Of a DNA stretch of 64,000 nucleotides, positions 21,277 to 32,257 are shown piece after piece. The position numbers and the translations under genes were made by a program. The DNA comes from Paralithodes platypus (Eukaryota > Arthropoda > Malacostraca > Decapoda > Lithodidae): the NCBI GenBank assembly GCA_032716605.1, contig CM064580.1, forward strand, positions 34,456,261 through 34,520,260, written 5' to 3'. How positions within the stretch are numbered: position 1 is the first letter of the stretch; every line of letters begins with the position of its first letter. Below the pieces are notes generated by a model. That model was given only the letters and a program-made list of their open reading frames with translations. It had not been told where the DNA came from and ran no database searches.

Positions 21277-22203
21277 AATGCTAGGTTTTACCAGGGTTAA
21301 ATAGGAATGGGAATTATCCCCAGGCTACCTTTAGGATCAACCATTCCTGGTACCTGGCGCGGGGTACGAACCTCTGAAGGGAATTTAACCCCCCTAAAAA
21401 CCCACAGGTTTTGAGATGCCTTGGGTGGGGTTCGAACCCTGGTTAGTGACGCACCACCATCACCACCAGGCCCGCGCGCTAACCCACTGTACTACCACGG
21501 ACGTACAAAAGTATAGCAACCTTAGTCCGATTTTTAAGAACCACAGTGATAGTCTCTCGAGATGAGTTTATTGGACTTACCATCTACGACTATTTTACGC
21601 TATACCTGACGTCAACTCGGGTTAGTATTATTGTGGGTGCGGGACATTTTCGAGGGCATTACACTACATTCCTTTTTAGTTAGGCTAGTCCCTAGCCTCG
21701 TAAGGTTGTAGGGTATCGTAGCCTTTTTGCCTTAGCTATCTCAATATGGTTTTTAGGGTTCGCGTGACGGGTGCTCCACGTAGCTACCTGGTCACGTTCC
21801 TTAGCTGCCACCAATGAAATGCTAGGTTTTACCAGGGTTAAATAGGAATGGGAATTATCCCCAGGCTACCTTTAGGATCAACCATTCCTGGTACCTGGCG
21901 CGGGGTACGAACCTCTGAAGGGAATTTAACCCCCCTAAAAACCCACAGGTTTTGAGATGCCTTGGGTGGGGTTCGAACCCTGGTTAGTGACGCACCACCA
22001 TCACCACCAGGCCCGCGCGCTAACCCACTGTACTACCACGGACGTACAAAAGTATAGTAACCTTAGTCCGATTTTAAGAACCACGGTGATAGTCTCTCGA
22101 GATGAGTTTATTGGACTTACCATCTACGACTATTTTACGCTATACCTGACGTCAACTCGGGTTAGTATTATTGTGGGTGCGGGACATTTTCGAGGGCATT
22201 ACA
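21276..22203 (-). repeat. 388 bp direct repeat pair containing a tRNA-like SINE head
   Basis: 21,276-21,663 and 21,817-22,203 are nearly identical, separated by ~153 bp. On the minus strand each holds an A box (GGTAGTACAGTGGGTTAGC) and a B box (GGGTTCGAACCCC), so a tRNA-derived promoter lies within the U3-like region. The 153 bp spacer has a PBS-like TTGGTGGCAGC next to one copy and an A-rich AAAAAGGA tract next to the other. It could thus be the remnant interior of a second, deleted element or a TRIM. Confidence 0.7.
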
Positions 22204-22445
22204 GTTCGGTTCGGTTAAGTTAGTTTGGTTAGGTTAGGTATTTTTAAAAAACATTTTCCATTATGGGAGAATGGCTGGTCGAAAATAAAATCTATGACAA
22301 CCTATGGATAGTGTCGGTCGGGAGAAATTGAATGACACCAGGTAGAATTCCCTAAGACTTTTATTTTGAGCTACAGAGGACTTTTAAAGTCTCAAAACTA
22401 GTCATTTGGGCCATTCCAGGGGGCCAAGTCAAATTCGAAATCCTA
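22204..22445. repeat. (TTCGG/TTAGG)n array and dispersed unit B
   Basis: The telomere-like array interrupted by the LTR-type element resumes at 22,204 and ends near 22,245. The rest (GAATGGCTGGTCGAAAATAAA...AATTCGAAATCC) matches 24,015-24,200. Confidence 0.75.
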
Positions 22446-22449
22446 AAAT

Positions 22450-23080
22450 AAAAATTGAGGGAAAAAATTGAGGGGAAACATTTAGGGCAAAAATTGAGGG
22501 TAAAAATTGAGGGAAAAAATTGAGGGACAACATTGAGGGAATAGAATTGAGGGAAAACATTGAGGGAAAAACTTGAGGGAAAAATTGAAGGGAAAAATTG
22601 AGGGAAAACTTGAGGGAACAGAATTATGGGAAAAATTGAGGGAAACAAATTGATGGAAAAAATTGAGGGACAAACTTGAGGGAAAAAATTGAGGGAACAA
22701 AATTAAGGGGAAATATTGAGGGAAATAATTGAGGGAAAAAATTGAGGGACAACATTGAGGGATCAAGTTGAGGGAAAAACTTGAGGGAAAAAAGTGAGGG
22801 AAATAATATATGGAAAAACTTGAGGGAAAAACGTGAGGGAAAAACTTAAGGGAAAAAATTAAGGAAACCAATTGAGGGAAAAAAATTGAGGGAAAATTGA
22901 GGGAGAAAATTGAGGGAAAAAAAATTGAGGGAAAAAAGTGAGTGAAAAAAGTGAGGAAAAAGAATTGAGGGAAAAATTGAGGGGAAAAAATTAGGGAAAA
23001 ATTGAGGGAAAAAAATGAGGGAAAAAAATTGAAGGAAACAATTGAGGGAAAAAAAAGTGAGGGAAAAAATTTAGGGTATA
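22450..23080. repeat. 13-15 bp minisatellite block
   Basis: About 45 imperfect ATTGAGGGAAAAA-like units. Frames through it on the minus strand are artefacts of the repeat. Confidence 0.9.
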
Positions 23081-23081
23081 G

Positions 23082-23140
23082 GATTAGGTTAGGTTAGATT
23101 AGGTTAGGTTAGTATGGTTAGGTTAGGTTAGGTTAGGTTT
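23082..23140. repeat. interstitial (TTAGG)n array
   Basis: A GGTTAGGTTAGG run again directly after the minisatellite, as at 13,590. Confidence 0.85.
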
Positions 23141-23154
23141 TAACCCATTCGTAG

Positions 23155-23480
23155 CAGGGGCGGGCTTAACGGGAGGCGTTTAGTAAGTTCTCTAGACCTC
23201 CATCAAACTTAAAATTACACCCCCTAGACCCCCTTACAAGATAAATTTGTACATTTTTCGGTAGAATAATGTCCCTGCCGAAGGCCGCTTACTCTTAAAT
23301 TACAGGCTCGCAATCGCTCGCCAGGAAAAAATCGACACCTAAATGGCACGAAAGGTCTTCAAATTGACAGAAATGGGGTGAAGGTTCTTATAATCGCCAA
23401 ACTAATGGGGCGAACGTCTTAAAATATCAAAATCAATGGGGCTAAACATGAGGGAGAAAGGGATCCAGAAAAAAATCCCT
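23155..23480. repeat. dispersed unit C
   Basis: A ~320 bp stretch containing CTAGACCTCCATCAAA, CCGAAGGCCG, TCGCCAGG and GGGGCTAAACATGAGGGAGA. A second copy lies in a cadherin intron at 53,805-54,125 in the same orientation. Non-coding. Confidence 0.8.
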
Positions 23481-23899
23481 CAGGTGGATATCTCCCCTTA
23501 AGTCCGCCTCCAATTTGCAGCAAGTTAGGAGCATTATTAAGGCTTTTAAAGGGTTAAAATTGAGTGCAAATGGCTGGGAGCGCAGCGGGCCAGACAGCCG
23601 ACTCCCAGGGCTTACCGCCGCCCACTGACTCATGTTCCCTCTGTTCTCGAGAGGCCGGCAGCGTTACCAGTAGTGAGCGTAGTGGGAACAAATATGCCGC
23701 TATACGCTAAACTCCCATGTTGGTGGTAACACTGCCTGAGAACGACGAGTGCTACGTAGCTCGTTCTGGTCTCATTTTGAAGCTTTTAGCGCCTAGTTGT
23801 TTGCTGAATAAATTTCTTTTCATGCAGATACTTGGTGTATCATTCAGGAGGGCCTGAATATGCCCAAATAAGCCCAAAAACCCCCACTCGACAAGGGTT
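23481..23899. other. unassigned spacer
   Basis: More GC-rich than its surroundings. No gene or repeat family recognised. Confidence 0.5.
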
Positions 23900-24780
23900 A
23901 AACCCAGGGTTTTTAAACTTTAAAATAGGCCTATTGGGCCTTAAAAAATTCAAAATAAAACAATCCATATACCTTTGGAATCGCAACGACGAGACGAATC
24001 CAAATATATGCATTCGGGCGAATGGCTGGTCGAAAATTAAATCTACGACCATGAATAGAAGCAGCTGGTCGAGAAAAATCGAATGGCACCAGTTAGAATT
24101 CCCTAGGACATATAGTTTGGGCTACAGAGGATTTTTAAAGTCCAAAAATGGGTCATTTGGGGCGCTCTGGGATGCCAAATCATATTCAAAATCCTAAACT
24201 AATGGTCCAATTTTAATTATGTTTGCGCCATTCGATTCAGCGTGTCAAATTGTACTTGTGGTATAAATTTAAACAAAATCCATAAATAGATAACTCGTCT
24301 ATGGAGTTTTTAAACTTTAAAATAGGACTATTGGGCCTAAAAATGGGTCAAAATTAAACAAAAATATATACCGTTGGAATCGCAACGACGACGAGACAAA
24401 AACTTTAAAATAGGCCTATTGGGCCTAAAAATGGGTCAAATTAAAAAATATATATAACATTAGAATCGCAACGACGAGACGAATCCAAATACATCCTAAC
24501 CTTGAAAGTCAAAATTCGACCAAAATCAACAATTTGCCTGGGCTTAACAGTACTTATGTTATATATAATTAGGTTAGGTTAAGTTTTTAATATTTAAAAT
24601 AGGCCTATTGGGCCTAAAAATGGGTCAAAATTAAAAAAAAATATATATATATACCGTATACCGTTGGAATCGCAACGAAACGAATCCAAATATATCCTAA
24701 CCTTGAAAAGTCAAAATTCGACCAAAATCAACAATTTGCCTGGGCTTAACTTATGTTAGGTTAGGTTAGGTTTTTATACT
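23900..24780. repeat. cluster of dispersed unit A copies with short TTAGG runs
   Basis: At least four copies of the unit A core (23,905, 24,303, 24,405 and 24,585) are interleaved with unit B (24,015-24,200) and the leader block also seen at 87-230. Short GGTTAGG runs lie at ~24,570 and ~24,755. Confidence 0.8.
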
Positions 24781-25499
24781 TTCAAACTTTTCCTGTATTT
24801 CTAAAAACGTTATATAGCGAACTTTGAAATTGACAGGCTCAGTAACTACTGGTCGTACGAGGTTCGTACATATATAAATGAAAGAGCGTAAAATACTCTA
24901 CAACCTCCCAAAAGCTGTATCTTCTACTCTGCCGTGTTCCTGCGTAAAATATTTTAAACCAAAAACAAAGTTAAAAATGTTCACCCAATTACCTTAGACT
25001 TTCACATGTTTTTCTCAACACCTGTTTTGTTGCACTTTGGGATCATATAATTAATGTATTATTGGGCCTCTAGGAATGTTTTATTTACCATTGGAAAGCG
25101 CGTGAAATGCTCTATAAAGCTCTTGACGCCTTTTTTTGCATTTGAGACACAGCCCCTTGGTATAGGTAGCTAACCACCGAGTACAAAATCCTTACCTAAT
25201 TTCCGAGTCACCTAATTCCGCAATTAGATAAAAAAACAAAAATAGTACATCAAGAGAGTTGTAAAACCAGCTGTCCTGAGTTGTCTGATCCCTCTGAAAA
25301 TATTATACAGTGCTTGGGTTTCGAATTATTCGACTTTGGATTTTTTTTTTAATTTTCGAGCTGATTTCCACCCTAATTCAGGAACTAATTGACCTAGAAT
25401 AAAAACCAAAACACAAAAATCCTTGTTGCATCATCCTCTATATGTGTGCGAAATCTCATTGAAATCGAACAAAGTTCAGTGTCACCCCCTATTAAAAAG
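24781..25499. other. decayed repeat, no gene
   Basis: AT-rich sequence. A segment near 25,440-25,500 (TGTGTGCGAAATCTCATTGA) resembles one near 30,115-30,160, so this is probably an old dispersed element. No coding signal. Confidence 0.45.
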
Positions 25500-25553
25500 C
25501 GACCGGTTCCCTTAATTCCTCGCTCAATACCCTGAGGTTAACCTCACATATCC

Positions 25554-25788
25554 TCAACTTTCTCTTCATAATTGCTGAGGGGCACAGGGCCCTGGGTGGG
25601 GCTTTGGTTTCCCAGGTGTTTCCGCACCCTCCTCAGCTCCCCACCATGGAGTGGCTTCAGTCACCCAGGCTTTATTGTGGTCGGCAGGGAGGGTTCTGTG
25701 GGGGCGCTCGGTTATGGCCTTGGAATTGCTCGGGGCCTTGGGGCTGTTCGGCCAGGCAGCTTGGGGAACAACAACAACAACAACAACA
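25554..25788 (+). mobile_element. (AAC)n-tailed retroposon, copy 1
   Basis: A ~235 bp unit starting TCAACTTTCTCTTCATAATT and ending (AAC)n. It is flanked by the 13 bp duplication ACCTCACATATCC (25,541-25,553 and 25,789-25,801) and inserted in the LINE. Compared with the copies at 33.8 and 34.7 kb it is 5'-truncated, as expected for target-primed reverse transcription. A short shadow frame is not a protein. Confidence 0.85.
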
Positions 25789-27687
25789 ACCTCACATATC
25801 CATCTCATCATTCTCTTCTCATTCCGATCCATTCTATTGATATCCTCCGCTTTAACCGGCCACGTCTTCAAGGCATATGTCATCGCACTCCTAACACACG
25901 AGGTATACATCTTCCTTTTAAAGTGAAGTGGGATTCCTCTCATGGTCAGGAGTGGCAACAGCTCTCTAAACTTCCCCTAGCCACTTCTGACTCTAGAAAT
26001 GGATCCAACTTCAGCACCACCTCCGGCGGAAACCGTATTGGCCAAATAACAGAATTTATTCACACACTCCAGCGTTTCACTGTCGAAATCAACACTAACT
26101 GGTGGGTCATTTAATACAAGTTCTCCCTTGCACACTGCACATTTAAAGTCTATGACTCACGTCAAAGGTCCTCTAGCACCACTACATCTCTTGTGTACCC
26201 AGTCACTACAGACGTAACATTGAATCGAGTTACTTCCCACATACTGCGCATGGATAGTCGCCACTTCTTCCATAGTTCCGCGCCCTACTATACTAATCAT
26301 GACCTTTGCTTTATCTATGATAACTCTTAGACCCTTGTTTGCCATACCCTCCCTCCATCTATTGTACTTTGCATCGGCTTCCTGTGCACTATCTGCAATA
26401 CAAACTAGGTCACCTGCATATAACAACTCCCATGGGAGTCCTGTCCTAAAGTCCCTTGACGGAGCCTCCAGGACCAAAACAAACAGTAATTGGCTCAGCA
26501 CTGAATCTTGGTGAACTCCCAACTTTCACTGGGAACTCTTCGCTCAGAACCCCATTCACTCTAACTGCTGCCTGTGACACCTCATACATTCTCATTATCA
26601 CATTCACCAACCACTCTTCTACTCAGAGTTTTCTCATAGCCCACTGCATTACTTCCCTTGGCACCCGGTCAAATTCCTTCTCCAGATCTACAAATACTAG
26701 GTATAACTCTCTGTTTTTCTCTAAGAACCTCTCTTGCAGTTGCCTAAGAATGAAGATAGCATCAGTTGTGCCACGTCCCGGCACTGCATGTCGCTGATGG
26801 CAACACTTTTCCGGAACATACATACAAAGACCCTTTCGCTGACTTTCATAACTTGGTCGAGCATTTTCAAACAATATAATTTCCCCTGTCTAGGGAGTCA
26901 CCCTTGCCTTTGTATATATTTACCATCACACTTTTCTGCCATGCATCAGGAATTTTTTCCTCCTTTATATCAGTAATCAGCTCTGTGAACAATTTTACCC
27001 CAATATCTCCAGCTGCTTTTAGCATCTCAGCAACAATGCCGGAGCTCCTAGTAGCTTTCCTGGACTTCATTCTATCTATAGAACTTTTAACGGTGTCGTA
27101 CCCATTCCACTGGGACTGCAGTGCTGAGCTGTTCTCTGTTACATTCAAACTCCACATTAAGCAGTCTTCCATAATGCTCCTTCCATGCCTCTCTAATTTA
27201 GCTTTCTGAGTAAACAGTCATGCCAATGTCATTATTTATGCATCTTACAAACACGACATCCTGGCTACAGTCCCTCACATTCTTAGCTAATTTATAAATC
27301 TCATTGGTATTATTAGTGCTACAAACTTGTTCTATCATGCTATCCTGTATGGTTTTCTTTGCCCTGTAGACCTTTCTTCTAGCATTACGTTTGGCAGACA
27401 GATATTCTTCCTTGCTGCTACCTTCCTTCCATACTTTAAACATCTCTTCTTCTCTCTGACTGCAGCTTCGAAATTGTTGTTCCACCACCAGAACTTATGT
27501 CTGGGTGGCCCTTTTGTTTTGCCACAAACTTTGTGGTATCAAGGAGGCTATGTTCTATAAAGTTCCATTTGCTATCAACATCAGTTGTCCTATACTCGGT
27601 GTCAGCGACTCTGAGAAAGTAACGGCCCACCTACATGTCAATAATTCCAGCTGTTTGGCTCTTGCGACCGTGTCCAATGCCTCGTCT

Positions 27688-27905
27688 TGTAGTTGTTGTT
27701 CCCCAGGCTGTCTGGCCGAACAGCCCCAAGGTCTCGAGCAAGGCCAAGGCCACAAACGAGCGCCCCCACAAAATCCTCCCTGCTTACCACTAACAAAGCC
27801 CGAGTGACCGAAGCCACTCCAAGGCAGGGAGCTAAGGAGGGTGCGGAAACGCCCGGGAAACCAAAGCCCCACCCAAGGCCCTGTGCCCCTCAGCAATTAT
27901 GAAGG
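27688..27905 (-). mobile_element. (AAC)n-tailed retroposon, copy 2
   Basis: The reverse-oriented copy of the same unit, with a short AAC tail (seen as GTTGTTG at ~27,690) and truncated near the same 5' point. It also lies inside the LINE. Confidence 0.8.
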
Positions 27906-28222
27906 GAAAGTTGTAGTAATTACTTATTACTAAGGTATTAATAATCCCGGTCACACAAGTCAATGAGCTGGGCCGTACTTTTCTCAGGATCGCTTACACC
28001 GAGTATAGTGCCCATTCTTCTTTCATTTTCCATCATTTCGTTGTGGAATATGTCTCTGTATTCCTCTTTTTCCAACAACCATACTTTCCTTTTTGGCAAA
28101 TGTTCTTTCTTTCTCACAGGAACTCTGCTTAGGCATATATCACAGACTAGGAGCTTGTGTTGAGGGATGCATTCTTCACCTGGTATGATTTTAGTACAGT
28201 ACAGTATACAGTAACTCCTCAC

Positions 28223-28384
28223 TTAAAGTTGTAGTTACGTTCCTGAAAATCGAGACTTTGAATGAAACAACTTTAGGTGAAGAAATTAGAAATTAGAAAT
28301 TAGTTTTTGGACCATTTTTGTCTGATTTATAACTTATTCTTAGAGACACATTCTACTTACCTATAACCCATATAACTAAGTATT
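28223..28384. other. possible pogo-type terminal end
   Basis: CAGTAACTCCTCACTTAAAG at ~28,209 resembles the start of pogo/Tigger elements, but no right-hand partner is seen. No gene. Confidence 0.3.
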
Positions 28385-28419
28385 AAGCCACATATATATA
28401 TCTCGGTATGTTGAGAGCA

Positions 28420-29180
28420 TTTGGTGTGGTATGTGGGAGGAGGAAGCTGAGGGTGAACTTCAATAAAAGTAAAGTGATGGTGTGTAGTAGAGGTGCTCGT
28501 AAGGTGAATCTAGATGTGCGGCTGGATGGGGAATATTGAAGCAAGTGGGAGTGCTTTAAACATCTAGGAGGAGTAATAAGCAGGGACGTAGAAGTGGAAA
28601 TGGAGGTAAGACAGAGGAAGAAAAAGGAAGGAAGGAAGGAAGGAAGAAAGGTTTTCGGAGCAATGGGAAGTACTGTATGTGGAAGGTGAAAAATATCAGA
28701 ATGAAAGCTATAAGTGCAATGTATCAAGGGATAGTTGTACCAACAGTGATGTAAGGGGCTGGGACGTGGGCTCTGAAGGCACAAGAGAGAAGTAGAGTGA
28801 TGTGTAGAGACAGATTGAGGAATGAAGAGGTACGTAGGAGAGTGGGACAGCAGGAACCCTTGTCGGCCAGAGTGGACAAAAGGATGCTGTGCTGGTATGA
28901 ACATGTTGAACGAATGGGAGATGAAATGCTTCCAAAGAGAGCATATGAGTCATATACAAGGGGAGGTAGAGGGTGAGGAAGACCCCGGTTGAGATGGAGA
29001 GCTGGTGTAGTACAAGCGTTGGAAGATAGAGGGATGACTGTAAAACAGGCAAGAGAAGTGGTAATGAATACAAATGAATATAGAATGTTTGTGAATAGAT
29101 GAGTGATAACACGGTCGTTGGGAGAGGGTTGTGCGCCAGTTGAACTAGACAATAGTCCGTCAGGCGCCTGGCCCACGGAG
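28420..29180 (+). pseudogene. LINE RT C-terminal fragment, second family
   Basis: Translation in shifting frames gives LRVNFNKSKVMV, ECFKHLGGVIS, GTWALKAQER and WYEHVERMGD...LPKRAYES, the thumb/C-terminal region of a LINE reverse transcriptase. It contains stops and an (AAGG)n expansion at 28,625-28,650. The sequence is distinct from the RTE-like LINEs in this window. The likely 3' UTR runs to ~29,420. Confidence 0.75.
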
Positions 29181-30190
29181 CCGGTGTATATGATGGGTCA
29201 TACACCTGGATGTGAGGTGGGCGGGCATTGCGGTATGGCTCCGCTGTATATCTGCCTGCTGAGACCGGAACCTCTCCGGGAGGTCTGGGACCTGGGAATC
29301 TTTTGCTAGAGACCCCAAATGGGCCTGGGTCTCTGGGTCTTCTCCTGGGTGACCTAGATGGGTGTGCGTGTGTGTTATATAAATTGAGGTTATCTCAAAT
29401 TTTTGTGGGTAGTGCATCGCCACTCGATATATGTAAAAATAGACATATAGAAATATATTATTTGGTTAAATTTACGTTATATACTCTTTATGTATTGCAC
29501 TAACTATTAAAAGTTTGTTTAACAAGACCACTGAGTCTAGAACAAGACTCTCACAGGGCTATGTATTGCACTATCTAGTAACCCCACTGACACAGAGAGA
29601 GCTATGTGTAAACACCAGCACCAGTCGAGTATGAGGTAATGATAAGAGCGGTCATGCATCACTCTTCGCTCATCATCAGCCAACTTTCAGAGCTGTTTAT
29701 GGAAATTTAAGTTATTGACCTTCGAGATCAATAGGATCCAAAACTAGTGGTCATATGAGAATCATTCATATACCAATCGAGAGTGCTTGAAAAGTTCTAT
29801 AAATTGTCTGATTATTATTTTTTTTACTCCTCCTCTTTCGGGAACAGCATATCATCTAAGTCGAACAAAAATAGGGGGAAAAAAAAATCACCTAATTGCC
29901 TAATTTCGTAATTAAATATAATAAAAATGTACTGGGCTAAATACAAGAAACACCGCCTGTGAGTTGATGGAATACTAAAAATGTATGATACATGGGATTT
30001 TGTAAGACAAGATAGATTTTTTAGTAGTGGTAATAATTTGCCCTTATTTAGCCGCTAATTTGTACGTAATCAAAAAACTAATCGACCAATCTAAAGCTCT
30101 CATAGTCCCCTATACGTGTGCAATATCTCATTTAAAATCGGACGAAATCCACCGATACACTATAAGTAAAAATTGGACGCCCCCCTTAAA
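29181..30190. other. LINE 3' UTR remnant then AT-rich spacer
   Basis: 29,181-29,420 is GC-richer and probably belongs to the preceding LINE. The rest is AT-rich with a degenerate repeat near 29,890-30,190 related to 25,440-25,500. No gene recognised. Confidence 0.45.
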
Positions 30191-30194
30191 GCTA

Positions 30195-30480
30195 AAGGTG
30201 ACCAGAGCATGATCAGGCAACACTGGATCAACAATATCAACCTCCACATCTACAGTGCAATCACAATCAGAGGGAGGCTAGACTAAATCCAACATATGGC
30301 CTGAAACATGCGTTGGAGTATGGACGTGATTTACAAAATTGTTGCCATCAATTAACTCACAAAATTCAGTTGAATAAGGCTTGAGGGATGGATGATCAGC
30401 CCAGAAATAATATCGCCACATACTGTACATATCAGCAACGATCCAGACTTTACAGCAAAGACCTCTAGGAACCCTCCAAA
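30195..30480 (-). pseudogene. LINE endonuclease fragment
   Basis: The minus-strand translation includes NFVNHVHTPTHVSGHMLDLV, a hallmark of apurinic-type LINE endonucleases, followed by DHALVT (Asp-His of the catalytic SDH motif region). At least one stop interrupts it. It is cut at its upstream side by the TTAA-flanked MITE at 30,489. Confidence 0.7.
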
Positions 30481-30488
30481 ATCGTTAA

Positions 30489-30699
30489 CCCCTTCTTTAC
30501 CGGTGCCTTTCTTTTAACTTTATTCTGGCTACTATTAGACAATATTATTCAGTTATAAAGAGCCTCCAGCAATTCACAGGCTTCTAACTATCTCACTTAG
30601 CCCTTTTTACTACCACAGATCCTTCTTAATCAGCACAAAATCGCCTAGATATAGCTAGAAGAAAACTTAAAAAACGATCCGGTACCGGTACAGAAGAGG
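30489..30699. mobile_element. piggyBac-like MITE (TTAA target)
   Basis: TTAA lies on both sides (30,485-30,488 and 30,700-30,703), with inverted ends CCCCTTCTTTACCGG and CCGGTACAGAAGAGG. The interior is non-coding. TTAA duplication with ends starting CCC is characteristic of piggyBac-type elements. It is a relative of 42,477-42,655. Confidence 0.75.
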
Positions 30700-30829
30700 T
30701 TAATAAAAACTCTATCTGAGCCAGGGTAAGGAGGCCAATAAACCACCACTACTTGGTGTCTCTTTTTCTTCTGCTGGAAGGACCATATTACCAGTCTTGC
30801 TTCTTTTCCCCTGCACAGCTTCTTGCTCT

Positions 30830-31268
30830 GTACAGGGGCATAGTGCGCCCTTGTATTGAGTTCTCACACCGCTCTCCTAGACAAAGTTGAAAGGAAGTTG
30901 CATCTCTCTCGCTATTCTATCGCTACTATAATAATCAGTGTTCCTCAGAGCTATCCCAGTGCATACCACCTCCTTTACGTAGGGCACGTGGTACCCGTCT
31001 TGCAACTCAATCCCACCCCTACTCTGTGCAACTCTCCAACCCAAGAGTGAAACGTTACTCTCAAACTTTCTTCTACTCAACATCTGAGCTCTGGAACTCT
31101 CTCCCAGAATCAGTCTTTCCCTCTTCCTATGACTTAAATTGCTTCAAACTCCGTGTGTCCAGGCATTTTGGCTCGAACGTCCCTTGATTTTGGCCCTGTC
31201 ACTCTTTCAACTATGGGGGAGGCACTCGCTATAGGCAGTTATGCCTTTTGCCTCCCTCAATCACATAG

Positions 31269-31297
<29 letters not shown>
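30830..31297 (+). pseudogene. 5'-truncated LINE 3' end with poly(A)
   Basis: Decayed C-terminal RT region: ALLDKVERKLHLSR, later STSELWNSLPESVFPSSYDL and CFKLRVSRHFGSNVP, then a stop, a short 3' UTR and a run of ~30 A. It is the same broad type as the fragment at 4,670-5,300. Frameshifts break it. Confidence 0.75.
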
Positions 31298-31299
<2 letters not shown>

Positions 31300-32191
31300 A
31301 TCCTAATCACCTGCCGATGAAAATGATAAGCAGTTCCAAAACACAAAGGAGATAATGACTAGGTCATAAGTAATAATTTGGCTAATGTTCATCATTAATA
31401 ATGATACACACTCAATGTGACATGCATACACTTAATGATTCATCATGCATGTGTTACTGTATGTCTTTATGAGCATGTGCCATAATAAATGTGTTGTGTG
31501 TTGGCATGTGATGATGGGTCTATCTGTGTATACATTAATCATTGGTAGGTAGGTAGGGGTGGATAGATGGATGGTGTTCTCAGTGGGAAGAGTAAAGAAA
31601 AGTGAAGTAGAAGAATAAAAGGTGATGGCTGTCTGTGTGCCACTGTGTCATTATATCACTGGGTGTGTGTGTGATCAGCTTGCAGTAAAATGTTAGGCAT
31701 AATTCAAACACAAATTTTATGTACAAATATTTTGTTTCTCTTATAATATAATAGCATTCGTTGTATCAAATACTAAGACTATAATATAAACATGACTATT
31801 TCACACATCAGTGTGTATATTAGATATGAACATACATATGCACAATATAGGACAAAGGTCTATTTGCATTTACAATTTGTCAATTCAGTACACAATACAG
31901 CCACATCTTGCTCTGTACAAGTTTAAAAGTACCTGTATTTATGGTGATAATAAAGACAACATAGGCCCGTATTTCTAAACAAACTCAATCATTGTCTGTG
32001 ATAATTAATCTAGTTTTGCCATGTTCTTGTATGTATGTGTATGTATATAATCAGGCACATACACCATAGCTGGGGGTGGCTGACTCGAGACAGAGCCCGA
32101 ATAGAAACAACATTTAAAGTTCTTAGCTATTAAAACAAAACAAAACAAAACAAAGTTATATACAGTAAACCTGTATATATGTATATATGTA

Positions 32192-32257
<66 letters not shown>

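Larger units (their letters stand above)
13852..22203 (-). mobile_element. large LTR-type retroelement with gag-like frames and no visible pol
   Basis: The element interrupts a TTAGG/TTCGG array, with GTTCG on both sides (13,847-13,851 and 22,204-22,208). Its outer ends are TGTTATGCCC and GGGCATTACA, a near-perfect short inverted repeat with TG...CA termini. A 160 bp segment at 13,852-14,011 recurs at 21,117-21,276 with one difference. Coding is on the minus strand, with the 5' end at right. Gag-like and Pro-rich frames occupy 17.6-21.1 kb. I see no protease, RT, RNase H or integrase motif, so this looks like a large non-autonomous derivative. The flanking array could create a chance match of GTTCG, which lowers certainty. 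Confidence 0.7.
25500..28222 (-). pseudogene. RTE-like LINE, long but decayed, split by two retroposons
   Basis: Reading from 28,222 downwards there is the endonuclease-RT linker (PGEECIPQHKLLVCDI), then RT blocks: MKSRKATRSSGIVAEMLKAAG, a KGKGD...GNY block, VPGRGTTDAIF, FVDLEKEFDRVPRE and GVHQDSVLSQLLF. The catalytic box reads YAGD where the family has YADD. A Cys-rich finger and the C-terminus follow. Multiple frameshifts and stops are present. It shares its 3' half with the LINE at 61,585-63,110. Retroposon copies at 25,554-25,788 and 27,688-27,905 interrupt it. Confidence 0.85.

Noticed and set aside
21276..22203. A self-contained TRIM as the only explanation of the right end
   Set aside because: The target duplication GTTCG and the mirrored termini pair the right end with 13,852 rather than with 21,279, where flanks do not match. 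Kept only as an alternative.
25572..26114. Frames with poly-Asn, poly-Gln or poly-Thr runs over the (AAC)n retroposon
   Set aside because: The same frames recur at 27.7, 33.8 and 34.8 kb with the repeat; the runs come from the AAC tail.
29103..29309. Short GC-rich plus-strand frame after the second LINE
   Set aside because: It lies in the probable LINE 3' UTR with no domain or start context.
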